The notes under the pieces: generated by a model
What the model was told of the DNA's origin: nothing
Seen by the model: only the letters and a program-made list of their open reading frames with translations
The model's database searches: none
Source: a virus
DNA: 44,292 bases
Strand: one strand, 5' to 3'
IMG/VR virus record: IMGVR_UViG_3300020395_000024
Coordinates: 1 to 44,292 of that record
Position numbers and translations under genes: made by a program
Shown here: positions 1 to 7,330 of the stretch, in pieces
Layout: the number at the start of each line of letters is the position of its first letter
How positions within the stretch are numbered: the stretch's first letter is position 1

Positions 1-297
1 ACCAGCAGCACCACCTATGATAGCACCTGCTGTATTAAATGGTTTCTCTTCTGTTTCCCATTGAACTACAGTAGTAATCTTACCTATCGGATGTGCTACA
101 CCTGTCTCATCTATTACTACTTTACATTCTTCCCACAATTCCTTTTCTTCTTCCTGACCAACAAGGCAAAGTGGGTCTTTTGCACCTTGTTGAAGTGACT
201 TATGAGTAACCCTAGAACCTGGTCTTATACTAGATGCTAGGGTTGCAGTTGGTAATAACATTGATGCTGCTATCAATGCTGTTAATAGTTTATTCAT
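1..297 (-). CDS. Secreted glycine-zipper protein, C-terminus cut by window edge
   Basis: An open frame runs from the ATG at 297 to base 1 with no stop, giving the first 99 residues of a longer protein. The N-terminus is a clear signal peptide: MNKLL, then a hydrophobic stretch, then a small-residue site near TLA-S (residues 19-22). A charged region follows (about 50-60, EEEKELWEE) and the visible end is GAIIGGAAG, the start of a glycine-zipper segment of the kind found in small outer-membrane or periplasmic proteins. The ATG overlaps the stop of the gene before it (ATGA), which supports both start and frame. It is probably exported and may act in the host envelope. Function is not recognised. 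Export is inferred from the signal peptide only. Confidence 0.72.
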   Translation of the reverse strand, partial: MNKLLTALIAASMLLPTATLASSIRPGSRVTHKSLQQGAKDPLCLVGQEEEKELWEECKVVIDETGVAHPIGKITTVVQWETEEKPFNTAGAIIGGAAG

Positions 298-473
298 TTC
301 TTTGTTGTGTTACTTCGTGTTCTGTTTATAATAGAGATAAACTTATCTCCAGCAAATGTGCCTCCAAGACACACATCAATCTCATCACCATCTTTCCAAT
401 TAACTTCACCATTCATTTTGGTATGTTGCATTAATACTGCAATCTTCTTAATTACATCTTCAGTTAGTCTCAT
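294..473 (-). CDS. Small conserved-type hypothetical protein (59 aa)
   Basis: I start this gene at the ATG at 473 rather than at 599. GGAGGG lies five bases upstream, and the ATG overlaps the stop of the preceding gene as ATGA. The residues added by the longer version would be antisense-looking sequence inside that neighbour. The product begins MRLTEDVIKKIAVLMQHTK. It is soluble, with an N-terminal helix and a mixed region around GDEIDVCLGGTFAGDKF. Its own stop overlaps the ATG of the secreted protein that follows, so the three small genes look translationally coupled. No domain is recognised. Confidence 0.7.
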   Translation of the reverse strand: MRLTEDVIKKIAVLMQHTKMNGEVNWKDGDEIDVCLGGTFAGDKFISIINRTRSNTTKK

Positions 474-703
474 GTTGCCCTCCATTGTACATAAAATATA
501 AATCCCAATCCTAATAACATCATAAATGTAATTGGAAAAAATGGTATGACTGTAACTGCATGAAGGACTTGTAGTATTACAATACCAAAGAAAATCCACA
601 TTAAAGTCATTCCAAATTTATTATGAAATGAACCCTTCTTATAATATTCAGGGCCAGAAGGTATGTAATCATCATCTTCTGGATTTTTATGAAGTCTAAT
701 CAT
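470..703 (-). CDS. Small two-helix membrane protein (77 aa)
   Basis: The first 25 residues are polar and charged (MIRLHKNPEDDDYIPSG). Two hydrophobic segments follow at about 31-50 (FGMTLMWIFFGIVILQVLHA) and 53-72 (IPFFPITFMMLLGLGFIFYV), so it is predicted to be a small inner-membrane protein with a cytoplasmic or periplasmic N-terminal tail. The gene overlaps pyrE by eight bases upstream and the 59-aa gene by four bases downstream. Function is unknown. The membrane assignment rests on hydrophobicity alone. Confidence 0.7.
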   Translation of the reverse strand: MIRLHKNPEDDDYIPSGPEYYKKGSFHNKFGMTLMWIFFGIVILQVLHAVTVIPFFPITFMMLLGLGFIFYVQWRAT

Positions 704-1331
704 AATCCACCATCATTTTTGGACTTTTTAAAGTACGAACAGGAGCCTTATCTTCAATTAAATCCTGTAATGTAAATAAACTTATAAGTTCTAAATTTGC
801 CTCTTTCATATTATCATCTGCCTCACCATCCTCTTGCCTATCAACAATAGAAATAACACGATTAACCACATAACCAGCATCACGCAATCTTTCTACTGCT
901 ATAATAGAAGATCCACCTGTAGTAATTACATCCTCAAGAACTGCAACTTCAGATCCTTCAGGCAATTTTGGCCCCTCTATGTAAGCATTAGTTCCATACC
1001 CCTTTGCTTGTTTACGAACAATTAAAGATGCAAGTTTAATCTTATTATTACCTAGAGCATATCCCATCATAGCAACACCAGTAACCAATGGATCAGCACC
1101 TAAAGTGAGACCACCTACTGCTTTAACACTAGGAGTAATATGTTCCAATATCATTGGACATATTTTACATAAAGATTCACCATTTAAAGTAATCGACTTG
1201 CAATTAACATAGTGTTGTGTTTTCCTACCAGAAGAAAGAGTAAAATCACCCTTCTTATAACACTTATCCTTTAAAAGATGTAGCACCTCAGACCTATAAT
1301 CCCAAGTATCTACAAGATATTCTAATACCAT
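696..1331 (-). CDS. pyrE: Orotate phosphoribosyltransferase
   Basis: PyrE joins orotate to PRPP to give orotidine monophosphate, the fifth step of de novo pyrimidine synthesis. The 211-aa length is normal for the bacterial enzyme. The N-terminal part carries the substrate-side motif FTLSSGRKTQHYVNCK (about 30-45), and the type I PRTase PRPP-binding motif VLEDVITTGGSS lies at about 131-142. GGLTLGADPLVTGVA (73-87) also matches the family core. Nothing essential appears missing. It is known as an auxiliary metabolic gene in marine T4-like phages, where it would raise pyrimidine supply for genome replication. It sits four bases after the 54-aa gene and overlaps the membrane-protein gene, so it is inside the operon. 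Confidence 0.93.
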   Translation of the reverse strand: MVLEYLVDTWDYRSEVLHLLKDKCYKKGDFTLSSGRKTQHYVNCKSITLNGESLCKICPMILEHITPSVKAVGGLTLGADPLVTGVAMMGYALGNNKIKLASLIVRKQAKGYGTNAYIEGPKLPEGSEVAVLEDVITTGGSSIIAVERLRDAGYVVNRVISIVDRQEDGEADDNMKEANLELISLFTLQDLIEDKAPVRTLKSPKMMVDYD

Positions 1332-1335
1332 TTTA

Positions 1336-1500
1336 TTATATTACTATGTTAGCAAAAATAACTTCAGCACCAGGATTTCTTGCAATAGCAATATCCTCTG
1401 CTTGAAACACATCATCAGTAAAAACAGTTTCAACAAACTGTCTTCCGTTTAAAATGAGTTTAACTTCGACACGAGGGCCAGAACTGAATAATCCAAACAT
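1336..1500 (-). CDS. Small hypothetical protein (54 aa)
   Basis: This short frame fills the only apparent gap between pyrE and the methyltransferase gene. It starts at the ATG at 1500 (MFGLFSSGPRVEVKLILNG) and ends IFANIVI, with the stop at 1336-1338. The stop lies only four bases before the pyrE start, and AAGGA lies upstream of the ATG, so it fits operon spacing. The sequence reads as a compact alpha/beta protein: a strand (VEVKLILNGRQFVE), then an amphipathic region (FQAEDIAIARNPGAE). A TATAAT-like box lies at 1525-1530, about 25 bases upstream, and could be an internal promoter. Function is not recognised. Confidence 0.68.
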   Translation of the reverse strand: MFGLFSSGPRVEVKLILNGRQFVETVFTDDVFQAEDIAIARNPGAEVIFANIVI

Positions 1501-1525
1501 AGAAGTTTTCCTTTAGTTGTACTAA

Positions 1526-2491
1526 TTATACAAGATCTAATATGTTTATGCTAGGTTCTTGTGACACTTCTTCAACTGGATGATATTCTGCAACTCTCTT
1601 CTGAATCAAGTTACCATAATCTTCATGCAGTTCACATCCAATGTAATCTCTACCTAGCGATTTTGCCACCGCAGCAGTAGTTCCTGATCCCATGAATGGA
1701 TCTAATACAATATCCCCTTTCTCGCTCCCTGCCTTGATACAGGGTTCAATTAGATCGGGTGGATATGTTGCAAAGTGTGCCCCCTTGTACGGTTTCTTAG
1801 TTACACTCCATACTGATCTCTTATTTTTCTTCTCATAACTCTTAGTTAATCCTGAGTGTGGAGTTTGTCCATACTCATTTGTACTTGTGTACTTACCTTT
1901 ACTTCTATCTCTGGTTCCCCAATCTTTTGCTGGTTCCTTTATTGCTTCATTATCATAAAAATACTTCTTATTCTTACTAAACAAAAAGATATATTCATGT
2001 GCTTTAGTACACCTATCCTTTACACTCTCAGGCATTGGATTAGGTTTATGCCATATAATATCCTGCCTCAAATGCCATCCATCTGCTCGCATTGCGAAAG
2101 CGAACATCCAAGGGATTCCGATGAGGTCTTTTTCTTTGAGTCCTCCGATTCTATTCGCTCTACGAGGACACACATCTGGTAGGTCTTGTTTAGTATGCGA
2201 GACTGTTTGTTTTGCCAATCCTTGTCCCCTTCCAGGTCGGTAATTATAGTAACTATCGCCAAGATTAACCCAACAAGTTCCATCATCTGTGAGCACATTT
2301 TTTACCTCCCTGAATACTTTTACTAGCTCATCAATAAATTCTTCTGGAGTCTGCTCCAGACCTATTTGTGAATCTTCACCACCATAGTCTCTTAGACCAT
2401 AGTAAGGTGGGGATGTAACACACATCCTTGCTTTCTCATCAAACTCTTTAAGAGTCTCACGACAATCTCCAAATAAAATAGTATCTCTCAT
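1526..2491 (-). CDS. Beta-class site-specific DNA methyltransferase
   Basis: An AdoMet-dependent DNA aminomethyltransferase (N4-cytosine or N6-adenine) of 321 aa. The catalytic motif IV TSPPYYG is near the N-terminus (SPPY at 27-30), and the AdoMet-binding motif I DPFMGSGTT is near the C-terminus (264-272). This order defines the beta class. SPPY is more common in N4-cytosine enzymes but does not settle the target. The middle part (about 160-240) holds the variable target-recognition region. No restriction nuclease is fused to it. In phages such solitary enzymes protect the genome from host restriction. It ends just before the 54-aa gene and starts five bases after the halogenase stop. Confidence 0.88.
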   Translation of the reverse strand: MRDTILFGDCRETLKEFDEKARMCVTSPPYYGLRDYGGEDSQIGLEQTPEEFIDELVKVFREVKNVLTDDGTCWVNLGDSYYNYRPGRGQGLAKQTVSHTKQDLPDVCPRRANRIGGLKEKDLIGIPWMFAFAMRADGWHLRQDIIWHKPNPMPESVKDRCTKAHEYIFLFSKNKKYFYDNEAIKEPAKDWGTRDRSKGKYTSTNEYGQTPHSGLTKSYEKKNKRSVWSVTKKPYKGAHFATYPPDLIEPCIKAGSEKGDIVLDPFMGSGTTAAVAKSLGRDYIGCELHEDYGNLIQKRVAEYHPVEEVSQEPSINILDLV

Positions 2492-2495
2492 AATG

Positions 2496-3683
2496 TTATT
2501 CTACCCCATCAATCCAACATTTAAAAGAATTTAGATGCCATTGTGAATAAAAGTAATATTTCGCCTCTTCACCACCATTAACAATTAAACATCCATCGTG
2601 CCAATCATATTTCTTTGCTGCCTTATATACATTCTCAAAATATCTATCCATTTTAAATGGAATAGACTTTGCATATTCCCAAAAAGGAGTATCAAACTTA
2701 GAACCATTCTGATAATGCCATAGTACAAATGTTTCAACCTGTTGCATTGCACCATGAATATGGTCATTCATATATTCTTTATCTGCTCTTGTAGGTAATA
2801 AGGGTTTATGACTATGTCCATGAACACTTATACCTTGAATATTATCCACTTGATTAATATAATCCCAAGCAACTTGACATACTTTCTGATAAAATGCAGT
2901 AGATGTAGCTTCTAATGGTTCTAAAAATGCACATCTATTACCATTAAGAATAGTTCTATCACCAACACAAACATCTTTTGCAATGTAATTACCAAATTTT
3001 AAATTAGAACCATCAGTTTCAGGAAGATCAAATCTCTCTAAGAAATCTGCTCTTGCTACCTGTGTTGATGTTATTGTATCATTATACAAATAACCATAGG
3101 ATACACTATCCTGATTAGGAATAACAAATGCCCATCCATTAGGAGTAGCAACAGTTCTTGTATAATGTAAATCAGGATCTCTACCTTCCTTTCTATAAAG
3201 AAGTGCAGAGTTTAAAGGATTCTTTAATGGTAGATATTCAGTTTCACCACTCTTATCTTTACCTCTACAATCAATAATCCAATCAGCATCTACTTCACTT
3301 TCAGGATCATTAATAGTTTTCTCAATAACATTAAAAACACCTGATTCTAATACTGCCTTAGATAATAAACTTGGAACATAGTGCATAGACATTGCATCTT
3401 TAGTAAATGGATGAAATATCTTATCATTCTTCTTACCCCAATTCTCATATAAAACACCACTTTTGAATGTTGCACCAATATTATTATTGTACCAATTAGT
3501 TCCTAGAATTGACTCAAAATACAGTAAAGGTGCTAATGTTGTACCTTGTCCAACCTTTTCCATTGGATGCTCAACAGGACTATGATATATGTCTATCTCA
3601 ATTCCATGAGCTCTACCATAATGCTGAAAATGTAATGCAGATATACACCCTGCATTACCAGCACCAAGAATTGCTATCTTCAT
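2496..3683 (-). CDS. Flavin-dependent tryptophan-halogenase-like protein
   Basis: A 395-aa FAD-dependent halogenase relative (PrnA family). The FAD-binding GAGNAG is at 7-12. The lysine that would hold hypohalous acid is in ATFKSGVLYENW (K74), matching the PrnA K79 region. The catalytic-glutamate segment is EPLEATSTAFYQ (E258), matching the PrnA E346 region. The diagnostic WxWxIP motif is present as WAFVIP (184-189), with phenylalanine for the second tryptophan. The protein is shorter than typical tryptophan halogenases (about 500-540 aa), mainly C-terminally. The family is recurrent in marine T4-like phages, with unproven substrate. It overlaps the nucleotidyltransferase gene by four bases (ATGA). 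Confidence 0.82.
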   Translation of the reverse strand: MKIAILGAGNAGCISALHFQHYGRAHGIEIDIYHSPVEHPMEKVGQGTTLAPLLYFESILGTNWYNNNIGATFKSGVLYENWGKKNDKIFHPFTKDAMSMHYVPSLLSKAVLESGVFNVIEKTINDPESEVDADWIIDCRGKDKSGETEYLPLKNPLNSALLYRKEGRDPDLHYTRTVATPNGWAFVIPNQDSVSYGYLYNDTITSTQVARADFLERFDLPETDGSNLKFGNYIAKDVCVGDRTILNGNRCAFLEPLEATSTAFYQKVCQVAWDYINQVDNIQGISVHGHSHKPLLPTRADKEYMNDHIHGAMQQVETFVLWHYQNGSKFDTPFWEYAKSIPFKMDRYFENVYKAAKKYDWHDGCLIVNGGEEAKYYFYSQWHLNSFKCWIDGVE

Positions 3684-4111
3684 TTACTATTCCAATCCTC
3701 CAAAAGTTTTGAACTACTATTCATCTTATTATCACCACCAACACCAAATTCAAATATAACTCTAGGATCATCTTTATATTTAATATATTCTGGAGTATTC
3801 ATTCTACCACGATCTCCTCCATTTGCAAAGACCACTTCATCATATACTTCTAATGCCATCTTGATTGCATCACAAGCACTATCATCTTTATCACTAAACT
3901 CAATAACAACATCAGGAGTCTTTAACTCTTTAAGAACTGACATTCTCTCATCTATATTCATAAAAGGTTTTCCCTTTTTTCTTCTTAACCAATCATCAGA
4001 ATTTACAGCAACACATAATGTATCACCAAATTCCTTTGCTGCCTTGAAGTAAGCAATATGCCCACTATGTAATGGATCAAACCCACCAGTAACTAATACA
4101 ACTTTACTCAT
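3680..4111 (-). CDS. Cytidylyltransferase-like nucleotidyltransferase
   Basis: A 143-aa protein of the HxGH nucleotidyltransferase superfamily, closest in layout to glycerol-3-phosphate cytidylyltransferase and the C-terminal half of HldE. GGFDPLHSGHI (9-19) gives the HxGH signature (H15-H18). The region WLRRKKGKPFMNIDERM (about 41-57) matches the conserved family segment. The ISSTxxR-type motif is only approximate (NSSSKLL near 131-137). These enzymes transfer a nucleotidyl group from CTP or ATP to a sugar or polyol phosphate. Four-base overlaps on both sides tie it to the halogenase and to the candidate nuclease. The acceptor cannot be named from sequence. Confidence 0.8.
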   Translation of the reverse strand: MSKVVLVTGGFDPLHSGHIAYFKAAKEFGDTLCVAVNSDDWLRRKKGKPFMNIDERMSVLKELKTPDVVIEFSDKDDSACDAIKMALEVYDEVVFANGGDRGRMNTPEYIKYKDDPRVIFEFGVGGDNKMNSSSKLLEDWNSK

Positions 4112-4623
4112 ATTGATCTAATGAATTGTAAATCATAATCTTCAGATTCCTCAAAGTAATCTCTTGATTCATTGAGTTGATTATAACCAGTTAAAAAGAA
4201 ATCTTCTGGTTCAGGATCAGCTGATGCTGTATATACTGCTCCAGTATCCTTAAAATTATATAATTTATCTGAGGATATACAACATGCCTTACCACTCTTT
4301 ACATCAGAAACTATAAAGTAATCAGCAAGTTTATCCTCATATTCTTTTGCTGCTCTCCTATTTTTAATTATTAAACCTCTAATCGCTGTACCTGATTTGT
4401 TCTTAAACTGTGTTACCTTTGATTCATAAGATACCTTATCTTTAGTAAGTAAATCAATACCAGGTAAATTTACTCTTTCAAGTAAACCATTACTATATTC
4501 AGCAAGTGCCTTTTCAACCATTTCACCTGCTTTTGGAAATCTTAAGTTGTTATCAGTATAACCTCTAATTGCATATAGAAGTTTGGATAATCTATCCAAC
4601 TGAAAGGTTTTAAAATCAATCAT
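4108..4623 (-). CDS. Candidate PD-(D/E)XK nuclease-fold protein
   Basis: A 171-aa soluble protein with no direct family recognised. Its middle has the residue order expected of a PD-(D/E)XK nuclease core: a conserved acidic residue in a helix (E37 in GEMVEKAL), then GID (D57), then YESK (E67 and K69), followed by a basic segment (GLIIKNRRAAKEYEDK). The C-terminal third is acidic (EPEDFF, DYFEESEDYD). It is translationally coupled to the helicase upstream (ATGA), and a helicase plus nuclease pair is typical of restriction or repair systems. The nuclease call is inference from one motif and the neighbour; it could equally be an unrelated phage protein. Confidence 0.5.
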   Translation of the reverse strand: MIDFKTFQLDRLSKLLYAIRGYTDNNLRFPKAGEMVEKALAEYSNGLLERVNLPGIDLLTKDKVSYESKVTQFKNKSGTAIRGLIIKNRRAAKEYEDKLADYFIVSDVKSGKACCISSDKLYNFKDTGAVYTASADPEPEDFFLTGYNQLNESRDYFEESEDYDLQFIRSI

Positions 4624-5771
4624 CGTTTAATAACAGAAATTGCAGGTTCACCCTTATTGAATACAGTATCAACTACTGCTTCAACCTTTCTTGCGGTGCT
4701 AATCCCAACATTATTATACACAGGAATACATACCTTTCCGTGAGTCTTATGACACTTTCCTAATCGGATCACTCTACCAATCGTTTGACTGATGCTAATA
4801 TAATCCATATTCCTCATAAACAATGCTGCCTCAAGACCTGCAACATTAATACCTTCTGAAAGGATGCTGTGATGGAGTACAATAAACCTTGTATCATCTC
4901 TACCCCATTGGTTCAATGTATTAAAAAACTCCTCTCTACCCACCTTTTTACCATTGATTATAGCACCTGTTTTAGCAGTGATATACATCCAATTATATCC
5001 ATTCTCCTTTAACTTATAGCAAAAATCAGTTTGAGATACTAAACTAATAATCTGCTTAGTAGATTTGGCACATATAAGAACCTTATCCACACTCAAGTTA
5101 TCAATAGCACTGAGAATATTCTCTGATTCAGTTTCAGCATATATCTCATCTTTTTGAAGCAATCTGGTTTTATATACCTCAACTTTAGGTGGAAGGATAT
5201 AACCTTCATTAACCAACTTAGGTGCTGGTACATTCATAATTACATCACCATATACTTCCTTATAATTCATTCCAACTTTCTTAACAGCAGAGCTATGCTT
5301 AGGAGTAGCAGTAAAGAAATAGCACCTGTTAGCACCCACAGTTGCAAAATGTTCCACAGCAGGGAAAAAGTTTCTATTAACACTGTTATGTGCCTCATCA
5401 AAGTAAATGGTATCTACATCAACTGTAGATCTTTTAACCTTATCAAGTGAATGATAGGTAGTAAATATAATCTTATTTCCTTTTGTTCTTCTATACCACC
5501 AATAAATATCCCAAACATTTGTTGAAGAATAGTGGGATGTTTCCCCACTATGGACGTGCATCACAGATACATCATCAATCAGTTCCAAAAACTCAGAAGA
5601 TAATTGCTCTGCCAATAAGATACGAGGAGCAACTACAACAATAGTACCCCCTTTCTTAGCATCTTCTATCATACACATGGTTTTACCACCACCTGTAGGA
5701 ACAAGGATTTGCCCCTTAGAATGGTTTGCCATAGCATCCAGAGCATCAATTTGGTGTGGACGTAATGGCAT
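4620..5771 (-). CDS. SF2 DEAD/DEAH-box helicase
   Basis: An ATP-dependent superfamily 2 helicase or translocase of about 383 aa. Counting from a GTG at 5774, Walker A PTGGGKT is at 26-32, the DEAH box (YFDEAH) at 124-129, motif III FTATP near 155, and motif VI QTIGRVIRLGK near 330. The length is only the two RecA-like domains, without accessory domains. GTG at 5774 and ATG at 5771 are adjacent; I take the ATG. It resembles the motor of type III restriction Res subunits and phage UvsW-like helicases. It is the first gene of the minus-strand operon, downstream of a TATAAT box, and its stop overlaps the start of the candidate nuclease. Confidence 0.88.
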   Translation of the reverse strand: MPLRPHQIDALDAMANHSKGQILVPTGGGKTMCMIEDAKKGGTIVVVAPRILLAEQLSSEFLELIDDVSVMHVHSGETSHYSSTNVWDIYWWYRRTKGNKIIFTTYHSLDKVKRSTVDVDTIYFDEAHNSVNRNFFPAVEHFATVGANRCYFFTATPKHSSAVKKVGMNYKEVYGDVIMNVPAPKLVNEGYILPPKVEVYKTRLLQKDEIYAETESENILSAIDNLSVDKVLICAKSTKQIISLVSQTDFCYKLKENGYNWMYITAKTGAIINGKKVGREEFFNTLNQWGRDDTRFIVLHHSILSEGINVAGLEAALFMRNMDYISISQTIGRVIRLGKCHKTHGKVCIPVYNNVGISTARKVEAVVDTVFNKGEPAISVIKR

Positions 5772-5793
5772 CACTAAAATATAATATGGATAT

Positions 5794-5799
5794 ATTATA
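5794..5799 (-). promoter_or_regulatory. Candidate -10 box for the helicase-pyrE operon
   Basis: On the minus strand the bases read CTATAATATATCC, a perfect TATAAT. It lies just after the terminator hairpin and about 22 bases before the helicase ATG. No clear -35 box is visible at the right spacing, since the terminator stem occupies it, so an activator-dependent or middle promoter is possible. Confidence 0.45.
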
Positions 5800-5804
5800 G
5801 CATT

Positions 5805-5826
5805 AAAAAACCCCCTTTCGGGGTTT
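5805..5826 (-). terminator. Rho-independent terminator, minus-strand orientation
   Basis: On the minus strand AAACCCC (5826-5820), a GAAAG loop, then GGGGTTT (5814-5808) form a perfect 7-bp stem. Three more T follow, so the T run is six long. It would stop minus-strand transcription arriving from the right, which would be late tail transcripts reading antisense through 5993-8314, just before the helicase operon promoter. On the plus strand the T run is short, so it is weaker in that direction. Confidence 0.75.
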
Positions 5827-5992
5827 ATGTGCCAGTTCGCCCATTGGTTCTTAAAGAATTATAAAGCTTCCCGTACAACCATACCAAAGGTATGTATAAA
5901 TTCCAGAATTTTAACCCAGTTTACAAAGTGGACTAGGTACGGTCACACTTCCTATCAAATCCATTATAGTAGTCCCATAATTAATTAATCCA
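5827..5992. other. Non-coding divergent region with hairpin
   Basis: No credible reading frame is present on either strand; the longest minus-strand ATG frame is 17 codons. A perfect hairpin CATACC-AAA-GGTATG lies at 5880-5894. A TATAGT box at 5965-5970 could serve the plus-strand genes that start at 5993, but no -35 box or good ribosome binding site is seen. The GC-richer stretches (GTGCCAGTTCGCC near 5829, GGTACGGTCACACTT near 5937) stand out from the AT-rich background and could be a structured RNA or a protein-binding site. Confidence 0.5.
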
Positions 5993-7330
5993 ATGACTAA
6001 TGGACTAGTCGCTGCTATACAAGAACAGGTTGATCCATTCTTTAAAGAGCAAGAAGAAGTTCCTAAAAAAACAAATACAATTTACGTTCATCAATTTCCA
6101 TCAATAGTGAGATTGTATGATCTTGGTGACCCAGATTATACTAAATTTGGTTTACCTTTGTATGTTGGTGAAACCTTAACTGAAAGAACGATAGGAAATA
6201 ATTTAATTAGATTCACTGATGGAGATTATTCTAAATGTCCAGAAGCTGTTAATCTACTTGCTAAATGGGAAGTACATCCTGATCTTAGTGATTATGATGT
6301 TCGGGAAGAAATGAGAAAAATTGGATGGAGTAAAACAAATCCTTTTGGTGGTTCACCAGAACTAAGAGTAAATCCTTTAGAGACTAATTGGTCTCAAGCA
6401 GTTCATAATATTGGTGAACTGGTAAAGAGAATGGATAATTATTATAGAACCTATCAAAAAGATACAGGATTCTCTCCATTAGTTACTAAGAAGAACTCAA
6501 AGAAAAGAAAAGATGATATGCACAGAATCCCTGATCGTCAAGTAATATTTGATCTATGTGAAAGGTTGAAAGATTTACCAAAAGATGCTAGAATATACAT
6601 TCCACAAGATGCTCATGGACACTTTTGCAATTATTTGATAACCAAAATGGGATTCACCAATCTCTTTACGGATCAAGCATACAAATATTTTGCTAGAGAT
6701 GAGTTTATTGATAATCCAGAATATATAACTCGTATCACCCAAAATCAATTCAAAGGAAAGAAAATGAAATTTGACGTAATCATTGGTAATCCTCCTTATG
6801 GTGCAGGTGGTAAACTAGCAGTTAGTTTCTTGAATAAATCAGGAGAAAAAGTAGATGAGAATGGACAGATCCTCTTAGTTTTACCAAGATCACTTAAAGG
6901 TGATGCCAATATGAATTTGGTAAATCTCGATCTACATTGCAAATCTAGTGAAGATGTTGATCCTAAATGTTTTCCTACTGGAATTGATGCGTGTATTCAA
7001 GAGTGGGAAGTAAGAAATTATAATAGAAAATTAATTCCAGTGCATAGAACACATCCTGATTTCCAATTCTTAAAATATGAAGACAGATTTGACGCAGATG
7101 TTTTTATTGGAGAATTTGGTGATGGCCCATCTGGTAAAGTTTTAACTAAAGATTTTACTCATTATGCAAAAGGACATAATTTTATTAAAGCAAAACCAGA
7201 GATTGTAGAGAGATTGGTAAATCTCGAACCAACTTTACGAAAAGTTGCTAAAGCAGATACTAATGGTAGAGGTCACTGTGGCAAGAATAAAATAATCAAA
7301 GCATATATGGAGGCATATGATAAAGTTTGA
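5993..7330 (+). CDS. NPPY-type DNA methyltransferase, possible Eco57I-like enzyme
   Basis: A 445-aa protein with an N6-adenine methyltransferase catalytic motif: FDVIIGNPPYG, with N266-Y269. Upstream, DARIYIPQDAHGHFCNYLI (about 199-217) sits where the AdoMet-binding motif I should be but is degenerate. The N-terminal 160 residues include LPLYVGETLTERTIGNN and later DYDVREEMRKIGW followed by NPFGGSPELRVNP. This weakly recalls T5orf172/GIY-YIG-type domains; that part is a guess. The ATG at 5993 has no clear Shine-Dalgarno sequence. It starts the only plus-strand gene group and overlaps the oxygenase gene by 14 bases. Possible roles are DNA protection, or a fused restriction-modification enzyme. 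Confidence 0.75.
   Translation: MTNGLVAAIQEQVDPFFKEQEEVPKKTNTIYVHQFPSIVRLYDLGDPDYTKFGLPLYVGETLTERTIGNNLIRFTDGDYSKCPEAVNLLAKWEVHPDLSDYDVREEMRKIGWSKTNPFGGSPELRVNPLETNWSQAVHNIGELVKRMDNYYRTYQKDTGFSPLVTKKNSKKRKDDMHRIPDRQVIFDLCERLKDLPKDARIYIPQDAHGHFCNYLITKMGFTNLFTDQAYKYFARDEFIDNPEYITRITQNQFKGKKMKFDVIIGNPPYGAGGKLAVSFLNKSGEKVDENGQILLVLPRSLKGDANMNLVNLDLHCKSSEDVDPKCFPTGIDACIQEWEVRNYNRKLIPVHRTHPDFQFLKYEDRFDADVFIGEFGDGPSGKVLTKDFTHYAKGHNFIKAKPEIVERLVNLEPTLRKVAKADTNGRGHCGKNKIIKAYMEAYDKV

Noticed and set aside
474-599. N-terminal extension of the 59-aa gene
   Set aside because: It overlaps the membrane-protein gene heavily, and the strong GGAGGG lies before the internal ATG at 473.
5827-5960. tRNA gene in the non-coding region
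   Set aside because: No cloverleaf or acceptor pairing could be drawn; only one short hairpin is evident.
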